Assembly (NCBI GenBank): GCA_965279095.1
Contig: CBDIHH010000003.1
Span: 558,001 to 622,000 of the forward strand
Source: CBDIHH01 sp965279095
GTDB lineage: Bacteria; Pseudomonadota; Alphaproteobacteria; Caulobacterales; Caulobacteraceae
Length of the DNA: 64,000 bases
Reading direction: 5' to 3'
This document shows, piece by piece, positions 17,425-26,268 of this stretch. Position numbers and translations under genes: made by a program. The notes beneath the pieces were generated by a model, which saw nothing but the letters and a program-made list of their open reading frames with translations, searched no databases and had not been told where the DNA came from. How positions within the stretch are numbered: the stretch's first letter is position 1; each line of letters opens with the position of its first letter.

Positions 17425-18312
17425 ATGGCATCAACGGACCGCCGGCGGCTGCTGCAGGTGATGGCTACGGGCACGGTCGCGGCGGCCGTCCCCCTGCGGG
17501 AGGGACGCGCGGCGACCCGCGGAGACCGCTGGAAGGACACGCAGCCGCAGGTAACGTCCAAATTCTTCACCTTCGACGACCCGGTGAAGGAATTCGAGGC
17601 CCATTTCCGCTTTGAGCGCGATCTGGTCCCCGACCAGGGCACGGCGATCTCCTGGTACTACTGGACAGCCTATATTGTCCCCGAGAACAGCGCGCCCCAG
17701 CCGATCGTCCGGTTCGAGGGCATGGAATACAGCTATTTCCGCAAGGTCGCGGACCATACCTATCGGATCCACGCCCATAACCTGTCCTATCCGAGGGATT
17801 TGCGCACCGGACAGTACAGCGAGGCGGTGACGAACCCCATCACCGGAGAGACGGTGACGGTCAAGAACACTGTGCTGCTCAATGACCCCGGCACGGTCCA
17901 TTCGCCCAAGGGCTTTCGCAACGTCAACAGCGACGGAACCTACGCCGTCCCGTTTCGCCAGTTCCGCCGCGAAAACAATCTGGTCAAGATGGACAGCGTC
18001 CGCACGGCCCCGCCGAACTGGCCGACCACCCACATGGAAAGCGGCGTGCAATGGGTCGAGCAGGCCATGTTCGACGACCCGTCCGTGACCAGCCTGCCGT
18101 GGAAGACGGCCGGCGTCTATGTGTTCCCCTATCCGGCCTGGCTTAAGATGGGCGACAGAAAAGGCCACATGCTGGGGTTCATCGACGGCCAGAAGATCGG
18201 CGGCGTCGACAAACTGCCGGCTGAATTTCTCGAACGAACCCGCCGGGATTATCCCGAACTGCTTTCGCCACGATGGAAGGAATTCGACCGTCGAGCTTCA
18301 TTCGAATACTAA
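17425..18312 (+). CDS. DUF1838 protein, exported (copy 3)
   Basis: About 295 residues. The start is uncertain: GTG 17413, TTG 17419 and ATG 17425 are in frame, and the GGGGGAG at 17406-17412 suits either of the last two. The N-terminus (DRRRLLQVMATGTVAAAV) is Tat-like. The family features are clear: YPRDLRTGQYSEAVTNPI followed by TGETVTVKN, and the C-terminal PAWLKMGDRKGHMLGF that parallels copy 1. It lies 77 bases before a TonB-dependent receptor gene, suggesting a periplasm/outer-membrane unit. Confidence 0.8.
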   Translation: MASTDRRRLLQVMATGTVAAAVPLREGRAATRGDRWKDTQPQVTSKFFTFDDPVKEFEAHFRFERDLVPDQGTAISWYYWTAYIVPENSAPQPIVRFEGMEYSYFRKVADHTYRIHAHNLSYPRDLRTGQYSEAVTNPITGETVTVKNTVLLNDPGTVHSPKGFRNVNSDGTYAVPFRQFRRENNLVKMDSVRTAPPNWPTTHMESGVQWVEQAMFDDPSVTSLPWKTAGVYVFPYPAWLKMGDRKGHMLGFIDGQKIGGVDKLPAEFLERTRRDYPELLSPRWKEFDRRASFEY

Positions 18313-18389
18313 AATGGCTATCGGCAGTGAGATCAGCGTCTGATTTGTAACGGTGTCTTGGGACTTTAATCATAAAGAAGGGGCGAAAT

Positions 18390-20744
18390 ATGACATTCAA
18401 GAAATTACTGCTCAGCGTAAGCCTGCTGACGTCAGTGACCATGACGGCCGGCGTGGGCGCCGCGCAGGCGCAAGGGAAGACTCAGGCGGCTAACGCCAGC
18501 GTGGAAGAGCTCATCGTGACGTCGCGCGGGCGCGAGGAGCGGCTTCAGGATGTCCCTCTGGCCATCGCCGCCTTCAGTTCCGAGCAGCTGATCGCGCACC
18601 GCATTCGCGATGTCGGCGACATCGCCGCGCTCACGCCGGGCCTGAACTTCGAAGGCTATATCGGCGGCGCCGGCACGCCGGTCATTCGCGGCGCTTCCCA
18701 ACAGCGGATCACCGACCTGGACCAGAATGTCTCCACGTTTTTCGATGGAATCTTTCTGCCCCGCCAATATTCGATCAATCCGGGCGTCATCGGCCTGGAG
18801 CGTGTCGAAGTGGTCAAGGGCCCGCAGAGCGCGCTCTATGGTCGGAACGCCTTTTCGGGGGCGATCAACTACATCACCAAGAAGCCCGGCAATGAATGGC
18901 GCGGCTCGGTCGAAGGCACCGTGGGGCCTCATGAGCGGTTCGACGCCATCGTCGAGGCCGGCGGTCCGCTGATCAAGGACAAGCTCTTTGCCCAGGTCGG
19001 CTATGGCTACAGCAACTTCGACGGCGACCAGAAGAACGGCCACCCCAACGCCGGACTCGACATCTCCCCGGGCTCTCCGGGCCGTCTCGGCGGTTGGCAC
19101 AACAAGTCCTTCCAGGGGCGCGTCATTTTCACGCCCACCGACAAGCTGACCTTCGATCTGGGCTACTATCAATTCGACATTTTGACCGAAACGCCGGCGG
19201 TCATTCAGCGTAAACGCTCTGATGGGGTCGCCGGCGGCGCTACCAACTGCGGCGCCGTCAAGGGCGCTGTGCGGGCGCTCTACTGCGGCGAGTTGCCCTT
19301 CCGCTTCCAGCCCCTGCCCGGCGGGGCCGCGCCTTCCGAGGCGAATGTCGACCCCCGCAACATCGGTCTGGATTCCACCAACAAGATCATCGTCGGCAAT
19401 ATCAATTGGACGCCCACCGAGGCGCTGAAACTGTCGTATCAATATGGGCACGTCGCGTCGGACGCCGTATCAGGCGGCTCCAGCGACACCGATCCGGTCA
19501 AGGGCACCTTGAATGCCTTCAACCCTGCCGTTGCGAGCAACCAGTTCCAGGTCTCGCCCGTCGGGGACGTGACATACTGGTCGCATGAAGTGCGCGGGGA
19601 ATATGATGTTACGGATAAGATCAACGTCCTGGTCGGCGGCATCGTTTCCAAGGTCGACGACTACGATGTATTCCCGTTGTCCTTCGGGTATACCCTACTG
19701 GGCAAAACGGCATTCAACATCAATGACCCTGCGTTCATTACGCTGACCCGGGCGCGGACATTGGTCGACACCCGGGCGGTGTTCGGTCGCATCAACTGGC
19801 AGGCGACCGACAAGATCCGCTTCGGCGCCGAAGCGCGCTACCAGTCGGAGGACAAAGAGGTCACCAGCGGCCCCACCTTCTTCTCCACTGCCGTCACGAA
19901 ACTCACCGGCAATTGGAAGCAATTCACGCCCCGCTTCACCGTGGATTACAAGCTGACCGAACAGAACATGGTCTATGCCACCGTCGCCAATGGCAAGAAG
20001 GCCGGTGGCTTCAATGGCAGCGCCATCCTGGCGAACGAGAAGAAATTCGATCCGGACAGCAACTGGACCTATGAGCTCGGCACGAAGAACACCTTCCTCA
20101 ACGGTGCGCTCACGCTGAACGCTGCGGTCTTCTATATCGATTGGGCAAACCGCCAGATCAACGTTACGGCCAACGGAACGGCGCCGGGCATCCAGGGCCC
20201 TGCGATCATCGGCAACGCCGGGAAATCGAGCGTCAAGGGCTTCGAAGTCGAGAGCAACTGGACCGTTGTGCAGGGCTTCGATATCCACGCGGCCTTCTCG
20301 TTCAATGACGCCAAGTATGCGGACGGCGTGATCGACCCCCGCGTGCGGGACTTCGCGAACTGCGACAACGTCGTTTGCGCGGCCAACGGGAATGTCGGGG
20401 GCAATCAACTGGAACGCCAGTCCAAGGTGCAGGCCTCGATCAGTCCTGAATTCAACTTCCCGATCAATGACAAGCTGGAGGCCTTCGGCGGGTTCGACGT
20501 GACCTACAAGTCGAAGCAGTATTCGGACTCGGTCAACCTGGCCTTCCTGCCCGACAGAACGCTTGTCGACGCCAGTATCGGCATCCGCAATGATGCCTGG
20601 TCGCTGACCCTGTGGGGCAAGAACATCACCAACGAACAGTACGCGGCCTCGGCATTCGCGATCTTCGCGGCCACCGATTCTGTCTACGTGCCCGTCAAAG
20701 GGGCCAATCGGACGGCAGGCCTGACCGGTCGGTTCAATTTCTAG
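18390..20744 (+). CDS. TonB-dependent receptor
   Basis: 784 residues, with a signal peptide ending near GAAQAQG. The plug starts VEELIVTSRGREERLQDVP, and NAFSGAINYITKKPG is the usual plug end. A long barrel follows, ending in the terminal-phenylalanine strand TAGLTGRFNF. AAGGGG precedes the ATG. The receptor is the last gene of the FGE/DUF1838/FAH unit and is closed by a strong terminator. Its ligand is unknown; the neighbours suggest a non-siderophore organic substrate. Confidence 0.93.
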   Translation: MTFKKLLLSVSLLTSVTMTAGVGAAQAQGKTQAANASVEELIVTSRGREERLQDVPLAIAAFSSEQLIAHRIRDVGDIAALTPGLNFEGYIGGAGTPVIRGASQQRITDLDQNVSTFFDGIFLPRQYSINPGVIGLERVEVVKGPQSALYGRNAFSGAINYITKKPGNEWRGSVEGTVGPHERFDAIVEAGGPLIKDKLFAQVGYGYSNFDGDQKNGHPNAGLDISPGSPGRLGGWHNKSFQGRVIFTPTDKLTFDLGYYQFDILTETPAVIQRKRSDGVAGGATNCGAVKGAVRALYCGELPFRFQPLPGGAAPSEANVDPRNIGLDSTNKIIVGNINWTPTEALKLSYQYGHVASDAVSGGSSDTDPVKGTLNAFNPAVASNQFQVSPVGDVTYWSHEVRGEYDVTDKINVLVGGIVSKVDDYDVFPLSFGYTLLGKTAFNINDPAFITLTRARTLVDTRAVFGRINWQATDKIRFGAEARYQSEDKEVTSGPTFFSTAVTKLTGNWKQFTPRFTVDYKLTEQNMVYATVANGKKAGGFNGSAILANEKKFDPDSNWTYELGTKNTFLNGALTLNAAVFYIDWANRQINVTANGTAPGIQGPAIIGNAGKSSVKGFEVESNWTVVQGFDIHAAFSFNDAKYADGVIDPRVRDFANCDNVVCAANGNVGGNQLERQSKVQASISPEFNFPINDKLEAFGGFDVTYKSKQYSDSVNLAFLPDRTLVDASIGIRNDAWSLTLWGKNITNEQYAASAFAIFAATDSVYVPVKGANRTAGLTGRFNF

Positions 20745-20774
20745 ACCCGCCTGATCTCGATCGGGAACGAGAAG

Positions 20775-20811
20775 GGGTCTTCGGGCGGTCGCCGCCCGGA
20801 GGCCCTTTTTT
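20775..20811 (+). terminator. Rho-independent terminator after the receptor
   Basis: A GC-rich stem from GGGTCTTCGGGCGG and CCGCCCGGAGGCCC with a three-base loop is followed by six Ts (20806-20811), 30 bases after the stop. Confidence 0.85.
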
Positions 20812-20898
20812 CCAGCGCCCAGGGTCGGCGTTTCACATAACGCGGGCTGGATCGGCCGGCGGCGATCGGTCGGCAAGCGGACGTCGCCGGATCCGTCT

Positions 20899-22158
20899 AT
20901 GCTGGCGCCCATGAAGCGCCCGACTGTCGCCAGCCTGAAGAAGGTCAATGCCGAGAACCTCGCCGGCCTCGGCCTGGAGCGGCTCGCGTCCATCCTCGTC
21001 GCCGTCGCCGAGAGCCGCCCCGACGTCAAGCGCCGGCTGCGCATGGAACTGGCCGCTGCCCAGGGGCCGGACCACCTCGCCGTCGAGATCGACAGGCGCC
21101 TCGCGTCCCTGCAGACCAGCCGATCGAAGGTGTCCTGGCGCCAGCGCCCTACCTTCGTGCGAGACCTTGACGCCCTTCGCGTCCTGATCGCCGAGCGGCT
21201 CGCCGTGCTCGACGCCGCCGGGGCCCTGGACCGCCTCTGGCAGTTCATGGACCTGGCGCGGCGCCTCGGATCGCGGCTGCGCGACAAGGACGGCGAGATG
21301 GCCGCGGTGTTCGCCCGGGCCGCCGCCGACATCGGCCGGCTGATCGGCGAGGGGCATGACGCCGGCCACGCTCAGGCGCTGGCGGACGCGGCGGTGCGGG
21401 AGCCCATGCGCTGGTCGGACTGGCTCCCCATCGTGCTGGAGTCTTCCCCGCCGGCCTTCGCCGAGGCCGCGCTGCGGCTGATGAGCCAGAGGCCCGGGGC
21501 GACGCCGGCGTGGGTCCCGATCATTCGGCGGCTGGCCGACGCCGCGGGCAATGTCGACGCCTTCCGCTCGACTTTCCCGGCCGCCGCCCTGCGCCTGCCG
21601 GCCGCCGCCGCCGAGGTGGGGCGCCGTCTGCTCGCGGCGGGACGGACCGAGGAGGCGGGGGCGGTGCTGAAGGCCGCGCGCACCGCCGCTGGCAAGACCG
21701 CCGAGCCGGACTTCGACTGGGAGACCGTCTGGATCGACTATCTGGACCAGGCCGGAGAGCCGGCGCAGGCCCAGGCGGCGCGCTGGGCGTCCTTTGAGCG
21801 GACCCTGTCCGTGGCGCGCGCGAAGGCGTTCACCCAGCGGCTGGGCGACTTCGACGACGTGGAGGCGGAAGGCCGCGCCTTTGACCATGCGGCCGGCCAT
21901 CCGGACCCGCGACTGGGCCTGCAGTTCCTGATGGACTGGCCGGCCCTGCCGGAAGCGGCGCGGATGGTCCAGACGCGGGCCGAGGACCTGATCCTTCCCG
22001 CGGACCTGGCTGAATACTGGGCCGGACGGCTGCGCGCCCGCCATTCCGAGGCGGCCAGGACCCTGCTGCTCAAGGCGGCGGCGGCCGCCCTGCGTCAGCG
22101 CCAGATGGCCTTGTGCGAGCGCCTGACCGCGGAGGCGGACACGATGGCGCCGACCTGA
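20899..22158 (+). CDS. DUF6880-like helical protein
   Basis: 419 residues, almost entirely alpha-helical and rich in Ala, Leu and Arg, with no signal peptide. The N-terminal SLKKVNAENLAGLGLERLASILV and the block SWRQRPTFVRDLDALRVLIAERL followed by LWQFMDLA match the pattern I know for DUF6880. The repeat-like helices resemble a solenoid or TPR-like scaffold. No function is known. An ATG at 20911 is an alternative start. It converges on the alpha/beta-hydrolase gene and seems independent of its neighbours. Confidence 0.7.
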   Translation: MLAPMKRPTVASLKKVNAENLAGLGLERLASILVAVAESRPDVKRRLRMELAAAQGPDHLAVEIDRRLASLQTSRSKVSWRQRPTFVRDLDALRVLIAERLAVLDAAGALDRLWQFMDLARRLGSRLRDKDGEMAAVFARAAADIGRLIGEGHDAGHAQALADAAVREPMRWSDWLPIVLESSPPAFAEAALRLMSQRPGATPAWVPIIRRLADAAGNVDAFRSTFPAAALRLPAAAAEVGRRLLAAGRTEEAGAVLKAARTAAGKTAEPDFDWETVWIDYLDQAGEPAQAQAARWASFERTLSVARAKAFTQRLGDFDDVEAEGRAFDHAAGHPDPRLGLQFLMDWPALPEAARMVQTRAEDLILPADLAEYWAGRLRARHSEAARTLLLKAAAAALRQRQMALCERLTAEADTMAPT

Positions 22159-22167
22159 AGGAGCGCC

Positions 22168-23016
22168 TCAGGCGCCCTGGGCTCGCGCGATGCCGCAGGG
22201 GTCGCTCAGGAAGGCGTCGACGATCCGGGCGAAGGCCTCGGGATCTTCCTCGGGCGCGTCGACGCCCACCCAGTCCATCTCCACGAAGCGCGCGTCGGGA
22301 AAGTCGCCGATGGCGTCCTTGCTCTCCTGGTAGTTCTGGTCTCGGGGCCCCGCGAACAGCAGGACACGGCAGGTGATCTGGCCCGCCAGGGCGACCGGAT
22401 CCGACTCGCCGATGCAGTGGTAGGCCCAGTTCCAGGTCTTGCCGGCCTGCATCTTGGAGACGGTGGCGCGGATGGCCATCGCCTCGGTGTAGCGGTCCGG
22501 CTCGTCGGGGGGCAGGAGCAGCCGATTGATCTCGAAACGCTCTTCCCACTTCTGCTTGAGCAGGTCCCCGGACCGGCTGAATACCCGCTCCGGCATCGCC
22601 CGCCGCTTGGCGCGCAGCTCGTCGTCGTGCCGCGGCCAGCCATAGGCGCCGAAGGCCGCGACCCGCTCGGGATGCAGGGTCGTCGCCCAGGCGCCGACAA
22701 TAGCCCCGAAATGATGGCCTATGAGGACGCAGCGTTCGATCCCAAGCCCCCGCAGGGCCTCCAGCACCGCCGCGGCGTAGTAGGGCCCATCCGGCTGCGA
22801 AGCGGGGCGGTAGGAATTGCCGTGTCCGGGAATGTCCAGGGCGATGGCGCGGCGGCCGCGCGCCGCCAGTAGCGGCAGCACCAGTTCCCACTGGGTCGCC
22901 GAATCGGCGGTCATGTGCAGGAACACCACGGGATAGCCTTCCCCGGCCGCCAGGTAGTGGATCTGGCCGTCGACGGTGTCGACATAGCCGCGTTTGATCT
23001 GAGTGCTGGTGGTCAT
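22168..23016 (-). CDS. alpha/beta-hydrolase-fold protein without a nucleophile serine (GHHFG elbow)
   Basis: 282 residues from ATG 23016. The frame is open further upstream, but that would run over the shared palindrome at 23067-23081. The fold is clear: HYLAAGEGYPVVFLH, then ALDIPGHGNS, then the elbow LIGHHFGAIVG. In that elbow His102 stands where Ser, Asp or Cys normally is. The usual C-terminal histidine is also missing (GVDAPEEDPEAF instead of a G-H-x-x-x-x-E-x-P loop), while an aspartate survives in AGPRDQN. It is therefore unlikely to be a classical esterase. It diverges from a second member and shares its operator. Confidence 0.85.
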   Translation of the reverse strand: MTTSTQIKRGYVDTVDGQIHYLAAGEGYPVVFLHMTADSATQWELVLPLLAARGRRAIALDIPGHGNSYRPASQPDGPYYAAAVLEALRGLGIERCVLIGHHFGAIVGAWATTLHPERVAAFGAYGWPRHDDELRAKRRAMPERVFSRSGDLLKQKWEERFEINRLLLPPDEPDRYTEAMAIRATVSKMQAGKTWNWAYHCIGESDPVALAGQITCRVLLFAGPRDQNYQESKDAIGDFPDARFVEMDWVGVDAPEEDPEAFARIVDAFLSDPCGIARAQGA

Positions 23017-23066
23017 TCGCGCGCTCCGCCCTGGCCGCCGCCCATCCCACCGCAGCGCTTGAGGCT

Positions 23067-23081
23067 TGTCAACTGTTGACA
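23067..23081 (+). promoter_or_regulatory. region C operator, divergent alpha/beta-hydrolase pair
   Basis: TGTCAACTGTTGACA is a perfect palindrome around a central T, midway between two divergent genes. The same word occurs at 29934-29948 and, with its outermost pair changed, at 31808-31822. No regulator gene is in the 22-32 kb region, so the cognate protein must be encoded elsewhere or be one of the two regulators in the window. Confidence 0.72.
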
Positions 23082-23135
23082 TTATTGGGGCGTCGTAGGA
23101 GGTTTTTGTCCGACCGTTTAGAGGGCCTGAAGACG

Positions 23136-23975
23136 ATGATCCGCCGCAGCTTCGCCGACCTTCCCACCCGCCAGGTGCACTATCGTCACGCTGGGGAGGG
23201 GCCTCTGCTTCTGATGATCCACGCCTCGCCGGGATCGGCCAAGCAGTTGGAACGCAAGATCGACGCCCTGTCGAAATCCCGCCGGGTGATCGCCCCCGAT
23301 ACGCCGGGCAATGGCGACAGCACGCCGCTGGACAATCCGGCCCCGGCCATCGCCGACTACGCCGCCGCCCTGGTCGAGTTCCTCGACGCCATGAAGATCG
23401 AGCGCTGCGACATCTATGGGACCCACACCGGCGCCAATATCGCCCTTGAGCTGGCCGTGCGGTCGCCGGAGCGGGTCGGCAAGGTGATCCTGGACGGGAT
23501 CGGCCTGTATCCGGCCGAGGAGCGCCAGAAATACCTGGCCAACTACGCCCAGACCATGACCCCCGACCTCAACGGATCGCAGTTCCTCAAGGCGTTCATG
23601 TTCTGCCGCGACCAATATATCTTCTGGCCGTGGTTCGAGACCGGACCCGAAAACCGGCGTGAGGGCGGCCTCCCCGACCCCATGGTCCTGCACGACTGGA
23701 CCCTGGAGGTGTGCAAGGCCATCACCACCTATCCCCTGGGATACCGCGCCGCCTTCGCCAACGCCCCCCAGGACCGCTTCCCTCATTTGAAGAACGAGAT
23801 CCTGTTCATGGCCGCGGAGAACGATCCCCTCGCCGTTCACATGCGTCAGGCCGCCGCCATGGTCCCCGGCAGCCAGCAGGCCGCCCTCGGGCATAACGCC
23901 AACCCCGGCTATACCGAGAGCATGGTCGCCGCCGTCGAGGCCTTCCTGTCCGCGCCCCCGCGCGCGCCCGCCTAG
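23136..23975 (+). CDS. alpha/beta-hydrolase-fold protein with G-T-H-T-G elbow
   Basis: 279 residues from ATG 23136, with GAGGG ten bases before it. The core reads LLLMIHASPGS, APDTPGNGDS, then CDIYGTHTGANIALELA. His97 occupies the nucleophile position. An acid (AAENDPLA) and a C-terminal histidine (LGHNANPGY) are still present, so two thirds of a triad remain around the substituted residue. The lid region has aromatic DQYIFWPWFETG. The gene diverges from the previous one and has the same palindrome upstream. Confidence 0.87.
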   Translation: MIRRSFADLPTRQVHYRHAGEGPLLLMIHASPGSAKQLERKIDALSKSRRVIAPDTPGNGDSTPLDNPAPAIADYAAALVEFLDAMKIERCDIYGTHTGANIALELAVRSPERVGKVILDGIGLYPAEERQKYLANYAQTMTPDLNGSQFLKAFMFCRDQYIFWPWFETGPENRREGGLPDPMVLHDWTLEVCKAITTYPLGYRAAFANAPQDRFPHLKNEILFMAAENDPLAVHMRQAAAMVPGSQQAALGHNANPGYTESMVAAVEAFLSAPPRAPA

Positions 23976-24002
23976 CGGCAGGGGCTGCGGTCAGGCGGGC
24001 GC
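23964..24002. terminator. weak stem between convergent genes
   Basis: GCGCCCGCC (23964-23972) pairs with GGCGGGCGC (23994-24002) across a 21-base loop spanning the stop of the upstream gene. There is no T-run. It could slow converging transcription. Confidence 0.3.
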
Positions 24003-24007
24003 CCGGC

Positions 24008-24775
24008 CTACGCCTCCGGCCGGCTTGCCCGGGTGAAGTCGGCGACGACCGCCGCGGTGTCGATGCCGGAATCCCGCGGGAAATCGAGCTCGCGATGACT
24101 GGTCAGGCGGTAGTCGTAGCCGATGGCGGCGATCTGGGAACGGACGAAGACGAAGCTGCCCCGGATCGCCCACATGTCCTCGGGCGGATGCCGGCTGCCG
24201 TCCGGCTTGGGGTTCGGGATCAGCCGCCAGTGGTCGCACTCGAACACGCCGGCCGCGGTCTCCTGAGTCTCGACCCCCACATATTCGACGCCGATGGTGA
24301 TCGGCGCGACCTCCGGTCCCACCGCGCCGAACGGGTCCCGGGACGACATGATCTCGGGGATGGTCTGGATCGCCTCGCCGGAGGTGCGGTCATAGGGCGC
24401 CGCCATCAGCACGTCGCACGAGATGGGGTGGGCCCCAAAGGCGCCGATCCGCCCCTGGGTGTAGGACTCATGCACCAGGCCCTTGGCCACATTGAGGATG
24501 TCGGCCTGGACGCCCGTCTCGTCGAAGCGGAACCAGCCCGACCCCTCCAGCCGATCCCGCCGGTGGATGCGCACATAGCTGTCGAGGGGGCGATAGGCGC
24601 TGTCCATGTTCAGGATCACGTCGCGGACGATCGACCGGTCGAAGGCCATGCTGAGGGCGTTGAGCGTGATCGTGCCGTCGTCATGGAAGATGTAGCGCTG
24701 CTGCTCGTAGCCCCGCTGCTGCGCGATGCCGTCGACCGTCCGCGTGAACGTCACTTCGTTGTTGATGATGCGCAT
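24008..24775 (-). CDS. unknown protein, paralog of the next gene (24 kb member)
   Basis: 255 residues with no signal peptide, in a pattern of short beta strands that suggests a barrel-like fold. It shares landmarks with the 236-residue neighbour: HPIxxD followed by an x-x-Y/F-D-R-T-x-G block (AHPISCDVLMAAPYDRTSG), then YVGVETQETAAGVFECDHW. The last motif resembles the AGTF-D-x-x-H segment of DUF3108-type proteins, but I do not recognise a named family. It is last in the operon that starts with the receptor at 29882. The tail SHRELDFPRDSG is polar. A binding or isomerase-type role is possible but unsupported. Confidence 0.75.
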   Translation of the reverse strand: MRIINNEVTFTRTVDGIAQQRGYEQQRYIFHDDGTITLNALSMAFDRSIVRDVILNMDSAYRPLDSYVRIHRRDRLEGSGWFRFDETGVQADILNVAKGLVHESYTQGRIGAFGAHPISCDVLMAAPYDRTSGEAIQTIPEIMSSRDPFGAVGPEVAPITIGVEYVGVETQETAAGVFECDHWRLIPNPKPDGSRHPPEDMWAIRGSFVFVRSQIAAIGYDYRLTSHRELDFPRDSGIDTAAVVADFTRASRPEA

Positions 24776-24794
24776 CGATGGGCTCCAGGCGGGA

Positions 24795-25505
24795 TCAGCG
24801 TTCGACTTCGATCAGCTCGTAATGGGTCTTCATGTATCCGCCGACCCCGGCCTTCACGAACAGGGTGTCGGCGTCAGCCGTGACCCAGATGTCGTAGGGC
24901 GGATGGCCCTGCGGGTCGTCGTGCTCGCCCAGATACTGGAAGTGGTAGGTGTCGAAGGTCCCCGCCGTCACGGTGACGGTCTCGTCGCCCACGTATTCCA
25001 GGAAGATGTGGTGCCCGGCGACGATGGGCGGGGTGGCCCCGCGGTGGTCAAGCGAGGGCAGGAAGCTGCGCATGCGGCGTTTCTGGGGGCCGCCGGTACG
25101 GTCGAAGCGACGGGTGTTGAAGCCATCGGCCGCGATCGGGTGGGTGCCGAACCAGTCGTAGGGACCATCCGTGGCGACCTTCTGGGAAATGCGGCCGATG
25201 GACGGACCGTAGCTTTCGCATTCGATGAAGCCGTCGGTCATTCGGAAGAAGCCGGCGCCCATGAAGGCCTCGCCCACGGTGAGGCGCACGAACACGTCGG
25301 CGGGCGTGCCGTCGGGGTTCACCGAATAGATCACGTCGCGCATCACCGAGGGGCTGGGCTCCTGGATCTCGCAGTGCGCCTGCAGGGTGACGCGGCCGTC
25401 GGCGTGATGGGTGAAGGCGAAGGTTTCGATGCCCCGCTGCTGGTCCATCATGTCCGGCTTCTTGGACGTGTAGAGGATCTTGCCGCTTACGGTTCTGTGG
25501 GACAT
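24795..25505 (-). CDS. unknown protein, paralog of the previous gene (25 kb member)
   Basis: 236 residues. It shares the order of motifs with its 24 kb neighbour: THPIAADGFNTRRFDRTGG and LEYVGDETVTVTAGTFDTYHF followed by a beta-rich ending (PPYDIWVTADADTLFVKAG). The two genes are 19 bases apart and look like an old tandem duplication. The N-terminal part (SGKILYTSKKPDMMDQQRG) also corresponds to the neighbour's VTFTRTVDGIAQQRG. No catalytic signature is evident. It lies 49 bases downstream of the GST gene. Confidence 0.75.
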   Translation of the reverse strand: MSHRTVSGKILYTSKKPDMMDQQRGIETFAFTHHADGRVTLQAHCEIQEPSPSVMRDVIYSVNPDGTPADVFVRLTVGEAFMGAGFFRMTDGFIECESYGPSIGRISQKVATDGPYDWFGTHPIAADGFNTRRFDRTGGPQKRRMRSFLPSLDHRGATPPIVAGHHIFLEYVGDETVTVTAGTFDTYHFQYLGEHDDPQGHPPYDIWVTADADTLFVKAGVGGYMKTHYELIEVER

Positions 25506-25554
25506 GGGAGCCAGAGTTTCCAGGGTTGTTCGAGGGGGCGGGGAGGGGCAGCGC

Positions 25555-26229
25555 CTAGGTGTAGTTGCCCGTCTGCAGGATCGCGCGGGCGCCGGTGACG
25601 GCGTTCTCGTTGGGGTCGGCGCGCCAGGGCACCTTGCGCCCGCGATCCACCGCCGGCCGGGCCTCGACCAGCCGGTACCAACGCTCCAGATTCGGATAGG
25701 CGGCCAGGTCCATGCCCGACCATTCGTATTTGCTCACCCAGCACCAGCTGGCGATGTCGGCGATGGAATAGTCGTCGGCGAGGTATTCGCTGACCGCGAG
25801 GCGGCCGTCGAGCACGCCGAACAGCCGGCGCACCTCACCCTGGTAGCGATCGATCACCGAGGGGATCTTCTCGGGCCAGTAGCGGAAGAAGACGTGGTTC
25901 TGGCCCATCATCGGGCCCAGCCCGCCCATCTGGAACATCAGCCACTGCATCACCCGTGAGCGGCCCTTGGCGTCGGTGGGCAGCAGCCGGCCGGTCTTCT
26001 CGGCCAGGTAGATCAGGATCGCGCCCGACTCGAAGACGGGGAAGTCGTCCTCGTCATGATCGACGATGGCGGGGATGCGGCCGTTGGGATTGATCGCCAG
26101 GAATTCCGGCGTCTTGTGCTCCCGCTTGGTCATGTTCAGGTCGAAGACCTTGTAGGGAAGCTCGAGCTCCTCCAGGCAGATCGATGCTTTCCAGCCGTTG
26201 GGGGTCACTGCGGTATAGAGGTCGATCAT
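25555..26229 (-). CDS. glutathione S-transferase, Nu/YfcG-like
   Basis: 224 residues. The thioredoxin-like N-terminal domain has TPNGWKASICLEELELPY, the cis-proline segment NPNGRIPAIVD and ESGAILIYLAEKTG, as in Nu-class GSTs of the YfcG/YghU type. The C-terminal helical domain starts at about residue 85. Such enzymes act on organic peroxides, disulfides or electrophilic and ether substrates. In this operon it may process a pathway intermediate, as LigE/F-type GSTs do in aromatic catabolism; that comparison is functional only. Confidence 0.9.
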   Translation of the reverse strand: MIDLYTAVTPNGWKASICLEELELPYKVFDLNMTKREHKTPEFLAINPNGRIPAIVDHDEDDFPVFESGAILIYLAEKTGRLLPTDAKGRSRVMQWLMFQMGGLGPMMGQNHVFFRYWPEKIPSVIDRYQGEVRRLFGVLDGRLAVSEYLADDYSIADIASWCWVSKYEWSGMDLAAYPNLERWYRLVEARPAVDRGRKVPWRADPNENAVTGARAILQTGNYT

Positions 26230-26268
26230 GGATTGTCTTCCGGTCGAAGGGTCACGGGTGGATCGGGG

